A stretch of DNA of 64,000 nt from Agapetus fuscipes (lineage: Eukaryota > Arthropoda > Insecta > Trichoptera > Glossosomatidae), in assembly GCA_951799405.1 (NCBI GenBank), contig OX637351.1, positions 6,418,251-6,482,250 of the forward strand. Reading direction: 5' to 3'. The notes below the pieces were generated by a model. It saw only the letters and a list, made by a program, of their open reading frames with translations, had not been told where the DNA came from and ran no database searches. The position numbers and the translations under genes are program-made. Position 1 is the first letter of the stretch. Every line of letters starts with the position of its first letter. This document shows positions 10,465 through 20,108 of this stretch, piece by piece.

Positions 10465-10628
10465 TGGCCATTAATGAGATGGATGGTCCCATTTTTTTAA
10501 ACGTAAAGGTAAATGATACAGATCTAAAAATGATTTTAGATACGGGTTCTGGGGTGACTATTATTCCTTGGCACATATTTAATGAACATTTTTCAAATAT
10601 TAAGTTAGAACATTGTGATTATAAATAA
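10437..10628 (+). pseudogene. Truncated first copy of the pol start (protease fragment)
   Basis: This frame is the expected -1 partner of gag and contains the aspartic protease motif LDTGSGVTIIP, but it stops at 10626-10628, four residues after the duplicated segment ends, because it enters the 11-bp junction. A frameshift from the complete gag therefore gives a 63-residue extension and no reverse transcriptase. Confidence 0.85.
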
Positions 10629-10661
10629 AGTAAAATAAAGCAGAGAATATTTTTAAAAGCA

Positions 10662-11042
10662 ATGGAATTGAAATTATCTGAATGTGTAGAATTAGCGAGA
10701 ACAATGGAACATTTGTGTGGTCAAAACAATTCAGAAAGTATAAATTTAATGAGTTCGTGTAATTCGAGGGATTCCACAGAAACTCGGAAGTCAAGGGATA
10801 GACAGCGAAATTCTGAAATCAAGCGAAATAATTCAAATGATAGTAAGAAATCTATTTTTAGACATGCAAGTATTTCAAGTGATAGGAATAATAATTATAA
10901 ATGCTTTAACTGTGGTAAATTCGGTCATAAACAAAATGCATGCAAGTTTTTAAATAAAAATAATAATAATATTAAATGCTTTAAATGTAACAAATCTGGT
11001 CATTATGCAAATAAATGCAAGTTTCGAAGAATAATACAATAA
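10662..11042 (+). pseudogene. Second partial copy of gag (C-terminal third)
   Basis: A 126-residue open frame identical to the C-terminal part of Gag, with both CCHC knuckles. It lacks the capsid part. It sits directly before the long pol frame and overlaps it in the same -1 relation as the first copy. Confidence 0.85.
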
Positions 11043-14000
11043 TGGCCATTAATGAGATGGATGGTCCCATTTTTTTAAACGTAAAGGTAAATGATACAGA
11101 TCTAAAAATGATTTTAGATACGGGTTCTGGGGTGACTATTATTCCTTGGCACATATTTAATGAACATTTTTCAAATATTAAGTTAGAACATTGTGATTTG
11201 AAATTATCAAGCTATGATGGTACTCAACTACAAGTAAAAGGTCGTAAGTACATGAGAGTAGAATATCAAGGAAGTAAAGAGTACATAGAAATAATTGTTG
11301 TATATAAAGGGTCGTCTTCTTTATTAGGTCGGAATTTTTTGAATACTTTTAAAATAAATTCATTCAATGTTAGCGATAATATTTATTCAGTAGGAAATAA
11401 TAATACGAATTATAATGCAGATTTTTTTTCTAGTATGAGAAAAAAATATCCAGCTGTTTTTGAGAGTAAAGCAGGTACTTTTAAAAATTTTGAAGCGGAG
11501 ATAGAAGTTATAAAAGACTTTAAGGCAAAATTTGTTAACCCGAGGCCAATTCCTTTTAATTTGAGAATAAGGGTAGAAAAAGAAATAGATCGCATGTTAC
11601 AAGAAGGTATTATTGAGAAAGTAGAGACTAGTGAAATGGCAAGTCCAATAGTGATTGTGAAAAAAAAAAATGATGAAATCAGAATATGTGCCGATTTTAA
11701 AAATACTTTGAATCCAATGTTAAAAAAAATAAAGTACCCGTTACCTAGAGTAGAAGATTTAATAAATAGAGTAAATGGAGCAAAATTTTATGCAAAATTA
11801 GATTTGAGAAATGCTTTTTCTCAAATTAGGTTGTCGGAGGAGTCGAGAAATCTTTGTGTGATTTCGTCACCATTTGGGTTATTTAGGTACAAGGTACTTC
11901 CTTTTGGTCTCACGACGTCACCAGCGATATTTAGCAGAGCTTTATATTCGGCAATTCAAGGGTTGGATGCGATAGCATTTATGGATGATTTGTTAATTTA
12001 TGGGAATACATTGCAAGAATTGGAGAAGGCAACGGAAGAGGTAATTAAGCGTTTAGAACGTAGTGGATTTAGTGTTAATTTACAAAAATGTGAATTTGGG
12101 TTGACAGAAGTTGAATATTTGGGATTTCAAATATCGAGGGATGGTGTGAAACCACTTCAACATAAAGTTGAAGCTATAAAAAACTTGAAAACTCCAAGTG
12201 ACATATCGGAGGTACGCTCTTTTTTAGGTGCAATAAATTATTATAGAATTTTTATAAGAGATTTAGCTAGCGTTTTGCAGCCGTTGTACAAACTATTAGA
12301 AAAAGGAGCAAAATTTAGCTGGACAAAAGAATGTCAATTAGCTTTCGATAAAGTAAAAGCTATTTTAGTCTCCGATAGGATTCTGGTACATTATAATCCA
12401 GAGTTACCGGTGAAGGTAATTACTGACGCAAGTGACCAAGGTCTATCGGCGATAATTTGTCATCAATACGAGAACGGATTAGAAAGACCAATTGCGTATG
12501 CGAGTAGAACTTTGTCGAATACAGAGAAAAAATATTCTATTTTAGATAAAGAGGCATGTGCTATTATATTCGCATTAAAAAAGTTTTTTCAATATATTTA
12601 TGGGAGGCAGTTTATTCTAGTTTGCGACAACAAGCCATTGGTTCACATTTTGGGTGAACATAAAAACATACCTATACTGGCAGCTAATAGATTACAAAGA
12701 TATGCATTAATTTTGCAAGGATTTGATTATACTATTGAATATGTTCCGTCAAAGGATAATAAAGCAGATTTTTTGTCGAGGTTACCAATGAGTAGTACGG
12801 ATAATGAGGGGGAAGATAATATTGAGATCATAAATGAGATAAACATTGAGGACGTTGAAGGAGAATTTTTAAACTGTATTGCAGTAGAAACAAATTTAAA
12901 TGTAGAATGCATCAAGGAAGCATCTCGTAATGACAAGGTCATTTGTGAGATAAAGGAGTATTTGAAAACAGGGTGGCCAAATAAATCCAAAATGACAAAT
13001 GGATTGGTAAAATGGTGGTTTTTAAGAGAAAAGTTAAGCGAATCAAATGATTGTTTATTTTATGAAAACAGATTGGTAATACCATTGGCATTAAGGGAAG
13101 ATATTTTGAAGTTTATTCACAAATCTCACATGGGAATTGTAAAAACGAAAACTTTGGCTAGAAATTATTTTTTTTGGTTAGGGATGAATACAGAAATTGA
13201 GAAAACAGTGAGAGAATGTACACAATGTGCAAGAAATATGGGATCTCCAGATAAAGTCGAGTTGAAAAGTTGGCCGGTAGAACAACATATTTGGAAAAGG
13301 ATACATTTAGATTTTTTCGGGCCGCTAGCAGGAAAATATTTTTTAGTCGTAGTAGACGCAGCATCAAATTGGATAGATGCTGTAAAAGTTGATAAAATTG
13401 ATGCAAGGCATACAATTAGAGAGTTGAAGAGAATATTTTCAGTGTTAGGTATTCCAAGTTGCATTGTAACGGATAATGGTACGGCATTTACATCAGTAGA
13501 TTTTCAAAGGTTTTGCAAAAATTTAAATATTAAGCATTTAACTTCAGCAGTAAATCACCCAGCGTCAAACGGTTTGGCGGAGAATACGGTAAAAACAACA
13601 AAAAGTTTTTTAAAAAAAATTATGAAAAATGGTATGTTTCCTAACGATTATGAAGATAAGCTTTTGGAATTTTTAGTAGATCATAGAAATGCACCATCAT
13701 TAGCAACAGGGATGGAGCCGAGCGTGCTTATGATAGGTAGAAAAATAAGATCCATTTTTGATACAGTAGTGCCTGGGGAGAAATCATTTAAAAAGACGGG
13801 GAGAAAGGTATGTGTTTTTAAAAAGAGAAATCAGGAAAATCAACAAAGGAATTACAGGGGAAGAAAGATTAAAGGACTATTCAGAATTGGACAAAAGGTA
13901 ATGACTAAGGATTTCAGAAATGTAGGGAAGTGGGTTCCATGCATTATATTTAAAACATTGGGAAACAGGATTTACTTGGTAAAAGCTGGAAATCAGATTT

Positions 14001-14191
14001 GGAAAAGACATCATGATCAGATTTCCGGAAGAAAGGTGTCTTGGGAGGATGAGTCTGACAATGACCTGGGGTTGGGTCAGCTGTTGGATGAGGCAGGACA
14101 GATCTCTAATGACTCGGGTGTTTCCAGGTTCCAACCATGGTCGGAGCGCCTGCGTCCGAGGGGGGAGAACCGCCTGCGGTACCCAAGATGA
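11015..14191 (+). CDS. pol: Gypsy Pol: protease, reverse transcriptase, RNase H, integrase
   Basis: One uninterrupted frame of 1058 residues. Domains in order: aspartic protease (LDTGSGVTIIP, about residues 34-44); reverse transcriptase with LPFGLTTSPAIF and the catalytic box FMDD (in place of the commoner YxDD); RNase H (TDASDQGLSAII); integrase with an H-H-C-C zinc module (HKSHMG ... CTQC), then Asp in LDFFGP, Asp in VTDNGTAF and Glu in ASNGLAEN. The tail is basic and then Pro/Arg-rich. No chromodomain and no env frame follow. The frame has no internal damage, but it is cut off from the complete gag by the internal duplication; only the partial gag copy at 10662-11042 lies next to it. The ATG at 11015 is probably not a natural start. 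Confidence 0.93.
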   Translation: MQVSKNNTIMAINEMDGPIFLNVKVNDTDLKMILDTGSGVTIIPWHIFNEHFSNIKLEHCDLKLSSYDGTQLQVKGRKYMRVEYQGSKEYIEIIVVYKGSSSLLGRNFLNTFKINSFNVSDNIYSVGNNNTNYNADFFSSMRKKYPAVFESKAGTFKNFEAEIEVIKDFKAKFVNPRPIPFNLRIRVEKEIDRMLQEGIIEKVETSEMASPIVIVKKKNDEIRICADFKNTLNPMLKKIKYPLPRVEDLINRVNGAKFYAKLDLRNAFSQIRLSEESRNLCVISSPFGLFRYKVLPFGLTTSPAIFSRALYSAIQGLDAIAFMDDLLIYGNTLQELEKATEEVIKRLERSGFSVNLQKCEFGLTEVEYLGFQISRDGVKPLQHKVEAIKNLKTPSDISEVRSFLGAINYYRIFIRDLASVLQPLYKLLEKGAKFSWTKECQLAFDKVKAILVSDRILVHYNPELPVKVITDASDQGLSAIICHQYENGLERPIAYASRTLSNTEKKYSILDKEACAIIFALKKFFQYIYGRQFILVCDNKPLVHILGEHKNIPILAANRLQRYALILQGFDYTIEYVPSKDNKADFLSRLPMSSTDNEGEDNIEIINEINIEDVEGEFLNCIAVETNLNVECIKEASRNDKVICEIKEYLKTGWPNKSKMTNGLVKWWFLREKLSESNDCLFYENRLVIPLALREDILKFIHKSHMGIVKTKTLARNYFFWLGMNTEIEKTVRECTQCARNMGSPDKVELKSWPVEQHIWKRIHLDFFGPLAGKYFLVVVDAASNWIDAVKVDKIDARHTIRELKRIFSVLGIPSCIVTDNGTAFTSVDFQRFCKNLNIKHLTSAVNHPASNGLAENTVKTTKSFLKKIMKNGMFPNDYEDKLLEFLVDHRNAPSLATGMEPSVLMIGRKIRSIFDTVVPGEKSFKKTGRKVCVFKKRNQENQQRNYRGRKIKGLFRIGQKVMTKDFRNVGKWVPCIIFKTLGNRIYLVKAGNQIWKRHHDQISGRKVSWEDESDNDLGLGQLLDEAGQISNDSGVSRFQPWSERLRPRGENRLRYPR

Positions 14192-14290
14192 AAGAAGATG
14201 AAATTGTATAAGATATAATTTTTATTGATATAATATGTTATAATGATAAGTATGATAAGTATGATATAATGTAATGTAGATTCGTCATTT

Positions 14291-14301
14291 AGTGAGGGAG
14301 G
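14291..14301 (+). promoter_or_regulatory. Polypurine tract of the gypsy element
   Basis: AGTGAGGGAGG stands directly before the 3' LTR, where plus-strand DNA synthesis is primed. It is short and contains one T. Confidence 0.6.
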
Positions 14302-14534
14302 TGTAATGTATAATTATGATATGATTATTTAGAGTAGGTAATATCATATATAAGGTAATGTATTATTGTAATATAATATTATTAGAGATTATTATTGCTT
14401 CACTGAGCAGTCTGGTTTTGTCTCTCGCCTTGTAAACACTGAAATGGAATAATACATCACATTGAAACCAAGACTCATCTGTTCGTCTGATTGATATCCC
14501 CCATCCACAATAAACATCCCCAAAATACATCACA
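14302..14534 (+). repeat. 3' LTR of the gypsy element
   Basis: 233 bp, same as the 5' LTR by eye. Followed by AGATA, the right target duplication. Confidence 0.92.
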
Positions 14535-14850
14535 AGATATTTCATAAGTGGATAGAGCTTTGCTTATCCAGGGGTTGAAGCATTACCCAATTAGTAGTTG
14601 GAATATGACGTCTCGCAGCCACATGCGTTGTATATACTGTTATCCACATACAACTATTTTTTAACTATGCATACGTGCATGCAGTGATAATTCAATGGCG
14701 TTAAAATTGCGTGACAAGAGACGTACATATGCTGTCAACTTTGAATGATGATACGTTTGCGGAATCTGACAAAAAGCGACAGAAAAACGCAAGAAAACAT
14801 TTTGAAACCAAAATGCATCCAGGAGTATCATCATGACTGACATCAGGAGT

Positions 14851-15102
14851 TTCCTTACCTGATAGGTTGGTATGCGGCTGACCACCCATACTGTAAAAAA
14901 TGGTTCACTTTGCCAATGTCACCCCTGCTTCAGGGAAGGTCGGCAAGAGTTGCAGGGATTATGTTCATTTGAGATTGGGTTTTGTATATTGTAGGTCCAC
15001 ATGCGGCATGTGTAAGCGTGAAATTATGCATGTTTGCTTGTGGGAATACATTTAATATGAATCTCAAATGATACATATCTTTGCAGCTTAGATTTAGATT
15101 AG
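14851..15102 (+). repeat. SB repeat, nearly complete
   Basis: Starts TTCCTTACCTGATAGGTTGG and ends in TTAGATTTAGATTAG. Holds the family landmarks CTTTGCCAATGTCACCCCTG, GGTCGGCAAGAGTTGCAGGG and ATGCGGCATGTGTAAGCG. No pol III boxes are evident. See the findings for the link with a LINE 3' end. Confidence 0.8.
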
Positions 15103-15149
15103 TATAATAAAAGTATGTGTTCTGTAAACAGGTCAGTTATGCTGCTAAG

Positions 15150-15425
15150 CTCTGTTGAATGTGTTCAGTTGTGAAGCAAAGATGGATTAAGGCGCACAAT
15201 AAAAAAGATGTGTTTCTAAAATATAACAAGTCTTGGCTTGAAGGCACGTTGGAGATTCCTGTGGTTGGAAGTGCACAAATGCGAGCAGGTCTACCGAATA
15301 AGCCTTTCGAGCAATTGAGTGAGCACAGTAAAAGAAGAAAGACTGAAGAACTTCGTTCACGTTTTGAAAAAAATAAAATTCCGTATGCTGCGCCGGTGGA
15401 ACTAGGTATTACTCGTGCTCCGTAG
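15150..15425 (+). pseudogene. Transposase-like N-terminal fragment
   Basis: An open frame of about 88 residues. The part WIKAHNKK...WLEG, followed by RAGLPNKPFEQLS and SKRRKTEELR, has the same order of features as the N-terminus of the Transib-like gene at 5500-5690 (WRECRYTL...WLSE, then RGRPKKVF and TKQRKLKLL). It stops before any catalytic region. I infer a 5' fragment of a related transposon; a different gene sharing this N-terminal module is possible. Confidence 0.45.
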
Positions 15426-15459
15426 AATTTTGAGTATAAACTATCTGTGTTTGCATGTT

Positions 15460-16075
15460 GTAAACTAGACTTCCGTACTTGGATTTCACTGCAAATGTCG
15501 TCCAAAAGCGAGATCCTGCCGAGCCTCCAAGACCTCAGCGCTTCCTCGTTACGCACCAGGACATCCCACTGGCTAGCAGAGCCTCCACCAGCATCAACAT
15601 CCCGGGGCTACATGAGCGACCCGGGCACACCTGGACAGAGCTTTTCAACCCCGCCTGAGTGGGATGGCGAACTTCGCGAGCGCGGAGACTACCGCTCCCC
15701 CCTGACTCACAGGGGGTCTAAGCGGGCTCTCTTGCTGGATAACTCCAAGGAGCAGGTTTCTCCTCCCACGAAGCATTTGCTGTCAGAGCTGTCGCACAGC
15801 CTTCTCGCAGGGAGCTTAGGTGGCTCAGGAAGCTGGCCGGGAGAGACCATGCAACCCTGGCAGATGAGGAGCACCCGGAGGTAACAGCGGCTGTTTCTTC
15901 TTCCTCTGTCACCAGGACTACTCCAGCTGCCCCCGCTGCCACCATTGTCCTTGATGCCATCGTTGCTCCTAAGGCCTCTACTACCCGGAGAGGCCTAGAA
16001 CAGGTGGGGAGCTCCTGTCGGAGCTGCAGTCCCTCTACTCGGGGAAATACAGCAAGACTACTGCAAAGCACTTGA
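15460..16075 (+). pseudogene. GC-rich LINE ORF1-like relic
   Basis: Much richer in G and C than its surroundings. A 145-residue frame (to 15884) is Ser/Pro-rich; another frame continues with RRKLAGRDHATLADEEHPE and Thr/Ala-rich sequence to about 16070, so a frameshift lies near 15780. Composition and the low-complexity Gag-like character suggest ORF1 of an R1/jockey-type LINE. No zinc knuckle is seen, so the call is tentative. Confidence 0.4.
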
Positions 16076-16285
16076 TACTGATTAATCGCACAATATCTTG
16101 ATTTATATTAATTTTACAATGTTTCAATAAGTTATGGGAAATAACGCGCATGGTAAAGTAGGCATTGCCGCTGGGAGACCTTAGTAAGTAAATTCTTACA
16201 TTTTTGCAAGACTTTTGTTATGTTGGCCAGTAGGGCGTACACAAAAATACTTAATTATCAGTTGTGAAGGAAGTATGTGGTTTAT

Positions 16286-16480
16286 TTAGGCTTGAGCGGG
16301 CTGCGAGGGCGACCCTTCGCCAGCTGGAGGAAATCTTTGGCAAGCTTGAAGTTTAACCGCATATGGCTACTCGGCAATTCACCACCCTGCAGTGGCGGGT
16401 GTCCTATGAGGCTGAGTGGAAGAAGCTTGCCGACAACTTAAATGGCGTTCCAAATGGAGCGGAAAAAGCGTAGACCAATG
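16286..16480 (+). pseudogene. Second LINE ORF1-like piece
   Basis: Reads LERAARATLRQLEEIFGKLE, then after a stop MATRQFTTLQWRVSYEAEW. The amphipathic, coiled-coil-like style fits ORF1 of a LINE. The 200 bp between this and 15460-16075 look like unrelated insertion sequence. A further GC-rich piece at 16635-16785 (TLPELTELESRVISLLGQQ) is probably the same relic. Confidence 0.35.
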
Positions 16481-16500
16481 GGTGACTGTATGTGTGTGGC

Positions 16501-17320
16501 AAGGAGATTTACTTTAGATGAACAAATTTGGGCATTTTTTCCTTCTACAAGTACAGTTCAAAGGCCTATCGCATGATGTATAATATGTTTACCCTCCCAG
16601 CTGCAAATGAAAATAACAAATATAGCGTTGTTGTAGACACGGAGGGACTGCAAGTCCAAGAGCTGCAGCAAGGCTGCCAAGCTACAGCAGCAAAGGGCGC
16701 AAACCGGCAACAGGGGCTTCACCCTGCCAGAACTCACTGAACTAGAGAGCAGGGTGATCTCCTTGCTTGGGCAGCAGAACTAGACTAGTCATCGGCCTAG
16801 ACTTCCTGACTCCTATTTAGCGAGCAGATCAAGTTGAAAATGACCACTTATGAGAGCAGGAAGATGTTCTTCCAGTGCATCATGGTGTTTGTGGTGCGGG
16901 GCGGAAACATAGACAACATATGTAATGCTGCCAAGACTAAAAAACCCAAGGCAAGGAGGTTTACTTTAGATGAACAAATTTGGCCAATTTTTCCTTCTAC
17001 AAGTACAGTTCAAAGGCCTATCGAATGATGTAGAAGATGTGTACCCTTCCAGCTGGCAAGATACTTCTTAACTTGCTACAGAGAGTCCCAAGAAGTTCTG
17101 GAATAAATAACTTTATCTTACAACATTTGGCCAAGACAGTAAAAACTATGTAAGTTTCTAAAAGGTATTGTAGCCTTTTGTTTGATGAAATGAGCATAAC
17201 CGCACATCTTCATTATTACGAAAAACAAGACTTAGTAGAAGGCTTTGAAGATTGTGGATACAAAAGAATCCAGAACTTCAGAAAAGGTGAAGTAGACCCC
17301 ACGAGGCAAGGAAGGCCACA
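16501..17320 (+). pseudogene. P-element-type (THAP9-like) transposase relic, partly duplicated
   Basis: ARRFTLDEQIW, then in another frame FYKYSSKAYRMMYNMFTLP, match the coiled-coil/linker region of P-element transposases. This block occurs twice, at about 16501-16600 and 16948-17055. After the second copy the frame reads LLNLLQRVPRSSGINNF, stops once, and continues with LLFDEMSITAHLHYYEKQ and DLVEGFEDCG, where DEMS carries the first catalytic Asp of the P superfamily. Several frameshifts and a stop show it is dead. The two copies of the RRFTLDEQ block enclose GC-rich LINE-like sequence. Confidence 0.6.
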
Positions 17321-17693
17321 TTTGAACCATTACAATCTTGCCTTCAGCATCATCAGTCTGTACAGCAGTCAGATTCACGGTCGAAGCTCTTGTAAATAAA
17401 AAATCTAAATAAATTCAAGTGAACTGCTTTTCTTTTTTAATGAACTGTTTGATTCAATAAATTGTGACAGTATAAAATAAACAGCAAAGAGTTGCCTTAT
17501 GCATCAACTAGAAAATCATTTCAAAATTAATCGCCCTATTGACAGCAGTAGTGACATATAGCTTAGTGACATAATCGCCTTATTGACAGCAGTAAGGAAG
17601 AATAAGGGTCTAATGACGAACTAAATTGGTTTTTCTGGGCAGCCATCTAACATTTATATTAATGAAAATCTCACAAAACAAAATAAAGCACGC
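17321..17693. other. Spacer, no gene
   Basis: Short direct repeats (TATTGACAGCAGTA twice, near 17540 and 17582) and otherwise AT-rich sequence. Confidence 0.4.
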
Positions 17694-18196
17694 TTAACCC
17701 TTAAACAACTAAGACCGTCTACAGACGGTCATCACTAAAATATTATTCAACTCAAATTAAAAAAAAATTGCGCTTTAACTACTAAGACCGTTTTTCGTTG
17801 GTAAAATTCCCTACCGAAGATTACATGTTTGAACACGTTCGGCCGCGTACTTTGATTGTTATGGTCATTTCTGTTGAGACTTTCGGGTGAACGGACGTGT
17901 TAATGTTTTGTGACTGCAGTGCAAATTGAAATTACCAAAATAATATATTACAACAGCTTCATTGACTCAGGAATTTTTGTGGTAAGTAGTTTGATCTTAT
18001 ATTTTGATAAAATGTTGTTAGTTTGATTTATAAAAAAGTTTTTTTTGTTCTAAATGACTATTTTATGAACACCTTCTACAGACGGTGTTAGTGGCTTGGC
18101 TGAAAAAAAATCCACCTATTTTACTTTTATGCAATTTTACCTTCATCTATTTTTATGTTATTTTAACACTCTTTTACATTTTTTTGATTTTAGAAA

Positions 18197-18560
18197 ATGT
18201 CACGGCAAAACGATAGACAGAGAAAGTACAATCTCTCTTCAATGAATGATGAAGAAATTGAAAATTTGATGGATTCAGTTGAAACTGATGATGAATTTGA
18301 AGATTTCGACGACAGTTTTCAAGATCCAAATTATCTTTGTGACGAGTTTCAACCTGAAGACAATACAGAAGATAGTACCATCCTACAGAATGAAGTTGCT
18401 ACTCCAGCACTTCAAGAACCGCAAACAGAAGCGACAATGTCAACACCACATGGTGAAGTTGCAGTTCAAGATGGACTACTGCAAACTGAAGTAAAAGCTT
18501 CATTTAAGCCAAAGAAAAGAGCTCGATCACCATTACCAAGTGAAGAAGCTTCAGGACCGC
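18197..18560 (+). pseudogene. piggyBac transposase, N-terminal part
   Basis: ATG 18197 opens an acidic N-terminus (DDEFEDFDDSF, EDNTEDS), ending in a basic patch KPKKRARSPLPS, about 120 residues. Acidic N-terminal regions are common in piggyBac transposases. After SGPH the frame turns to nonsense because the next piece of the protein is in another frame. Confidence 0.6.
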
Positions 18561-18571
18561 ATGTCATACTA

Positions 18572-19250
18572 TACGTTACATATTATACTTTGATAATTTC
18601 TACACATCTCTGCCGCTTATGGTTTATCTTAGAGCCCGTGGCATTTATAGTCTTGGCACTGTGAGAGCCAATCGTATATCTAACTGCAAACTTCCTACTG
18701 ACAAAAGTGAAGAATTGAAAGAAGCACTACGAGGTTATTCAACAGAATTCGGTGGATCGGCTTACGGTGTCGACATCGCCACAGTTTTGTGGAAGGATAC
18801 GAAGAATGTCAGACTGTGCTCAACTTATGTTGGCACTAAGCCTTTCCAGAGGAATAACGCAGTTAGTCAACCACCAAAAATAGCTCGATACAATAAAAAG
18901 GAAAGTGCATATCAAGAAATTGACTGTCCACAAATTATCCGAGAGTACAATGCGCATATGGGCGGGGTGGATTTAATGGACTTTTATTTGGGTCGCAATG
19001 GATTAAAAATTAAAACTCAAGACATGGCAACAAGGATCTTTTACCATTTTCTGGACATGACTATAACAAATGCATTCATTTTATACAGAAGGCTCAATGC
19101 TGAAAATAATAAAACTGCGGATAGTGCGGATAAAATAAAAGACATGACGATGAAGGTATTTCGTGTGAGCATTGCTAAAGAGCTCTGCGTTTCTCTTGAA
19201 AAACGCTCAGTTGGCCGTCCATCTTCTACACAACCAACTACCAGCAATTG
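18572..19250 (+). pseudogene. piggyBac transposase, C-terminal half
   Basis: YFDNFYTSLPLMVYLRARGI is the block around the second catalytic Asp of the DDE_Tnp_1_7 domain; NAHMGGVDLMDFYLGRN holds the last catalytic Asp. Compared with intact family members (about 550-600 residues), the part between the N-terminus and DNFYTS, with the first catalytic Asp, is deleted, and the two pieces are in different frames. No Cys-rich C-terminal finger is visible before the LINE junction. Confidence 0.75.
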
Positions 19251-19295
19251 TGTTGGTAAAAAAGCAGCTCATCCAGTGGTGGACGCTGGACGCGA

Positions 19296-19500
19296 AGGCT
19301 CATCGGTGACCTGCGGACTTGGTGCCAAAGGAAGCACGGCGGCCTGAACTACCGGCTCACCCAGCTGCTGAGTGGACATGGTTGCTTTGGAACCTTCCTG
19401 CATAGGATAGGTAAAGAAGCAACCGCGGCGTGCTGGCACTGCGAGATGATTGAAGACGACGACGCTGAGCATACGATGCTGGCATATCCTATATCCAAGG
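19296..19500 (+). pseudogene. R1-type LINE reverse transcriptase, C-terminal fragment
   Basis: From 19311 the frame reads GGLNYRLTQLLSGHGCFGTF, then LHRIGKEATAACWHCE and AEHTMLAYP. The LTQLLSGHGCFGTFLHRI phrase and the C-x2-C...H pattern are typical of the region just after the reverse transcriptase domain in R1-clade LINEs. It is joined directly to the piggyBac frame. Confidence 0.65.
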
Positions 19501-19504
19501 ATAT

Positions 19505-19760
19505 ACAGGAGAGAGGGGCTCCAAAACGTTGGTGAGCGAGCCAACCAGGAGATTAACTACCATGTTCAGCAATTGTGCGTTTGCTGTTGCGGGTCCCTCC
19601 TCATGGAACCAGCTGTCACCGGAAGTTCGAGCAACGAAATCCAGGGAAAATCTCAAGACATCCCTCAAGACACACTACTTCGCAGCGATAGCACAGAAAG
19701 CCCCCTTGGAGTGACAATCTTCACGAAACAGCACTATTTTAAATAATCATCATCATCATC
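19505..19760 (+). pseudogene. CR1-like LINE 3' end with ATC tail
   Basis: CAFAVAGPSSWNQLSPEV...LKTHYF is the conserved last block of CR1/L2-group LINE proteins. It is followed by CCCCTTGGAGTGAC and a tail AATCATCATCATCATCAG. The same terminal sequence ends other copies in this window (27470-27560, 28104-28190, 59180-59585). Confidence 0.65.
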
Positions 19761-19949
19761 AGAGCCGTGTGACCCGCCACACACGACTAGACACGACAGA
19801 CATGCTAGCCTCAACCGGTCGTACGGGAGTTTTTCTCCTAATTCAATTGCCTGAGAGTGAATGGCTGTCAGATCGCATTTCGCTGGATCAAAGGCCATTC
19901 CAGTGACCCTGGGAATGATCGCGCGATGAATTCACAAGAGCATCTGGGT

Positions 19950-20108
19950 CTGTGAAGTCAAAACCTGCCTACTACGGCTACCCGATTAGCCATGCCAAAA
20001 AAGAACTGAAGAAAAGAACCATCGCCGATAGGAACGTCCAAAATTTGCGTGATCCCACAGGAGGCCCTACAAAGATGTTCCTTAAAAGTGTACAAGAAGC
20101 AGCGCTCC
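19950..20108 (+). other. Coding-like fragment repeated at 21944
   Basis: An open frame (YYGYPISHAKKELKKRTIAD...) runs to the TTAA insertion at 20109. Its last 40 bases (AAGATGTTCCTTAAAAGTGT...) recur at 21959-22000, one end of a larger duplicated block. Function unknown. Confidence 0.4.

Larger units (their letters stand above)
10054..11198 (+). repeat. 567-bp tandem duplication inside the gypsy element
   Basis: 10054-10620 recurs at 10632-11198 without a difference that I can see. The copies are separated by 11 bp (ATAAATAAAGT) that are not part of the repeat. The segment covers the last third of gag and the first part of protease. The 578-bp period is not a multiple of three. Confidence 0.93.
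8924..14534 (+). mobile_element. Ty3/gypsy LTR retrotransposon, full length with internal duplication
   Basis: Two 233-bp LTRs (8924-9156, 14302-14534) that look identical when read base by base, a primer binding site, gag, pol, a purine tract, and a 5-bp target duplication AGATA (8919-8923 and 14535-14539). No envelope frame. Total 5611 bp, of which 578 bp is an internal tandem duplication. Identical LTRs point to a recent insertion, since LTRs are made identical at integration. Confidence 0.93.
17694..19260 (+). mobile_element. piggyBac element, internally deleted, 3' end lost
   Basis: TTAA at 17694-17697 is followed by CCCTTAAACAACTAAGACCG; TTAA plus CCC is the piggyBac signature. A perfect 16-bp palindrome ACCGTCTACAGACGGT at about 17712 and a related copy near 18071 are subterminal repeats of the kind this superfamily has. 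The right end is missing: the transposase frame runs into LINE sequence near 19260-19300. Confidence 0.78.

Noticed and set aside
8924..14534. An envelope-bearing (errantivirus-like) element
   Set aside because: Only about 110 bp separate the pol stop from the 3' LTR, so there is no third frame.
15137..15556. 139-residue minus-strand frame
   Set aside because: The + strand in the same place shows a transposase-like module; the minus frame crosses the join with an unrelated GC-rich piece and has no motif.
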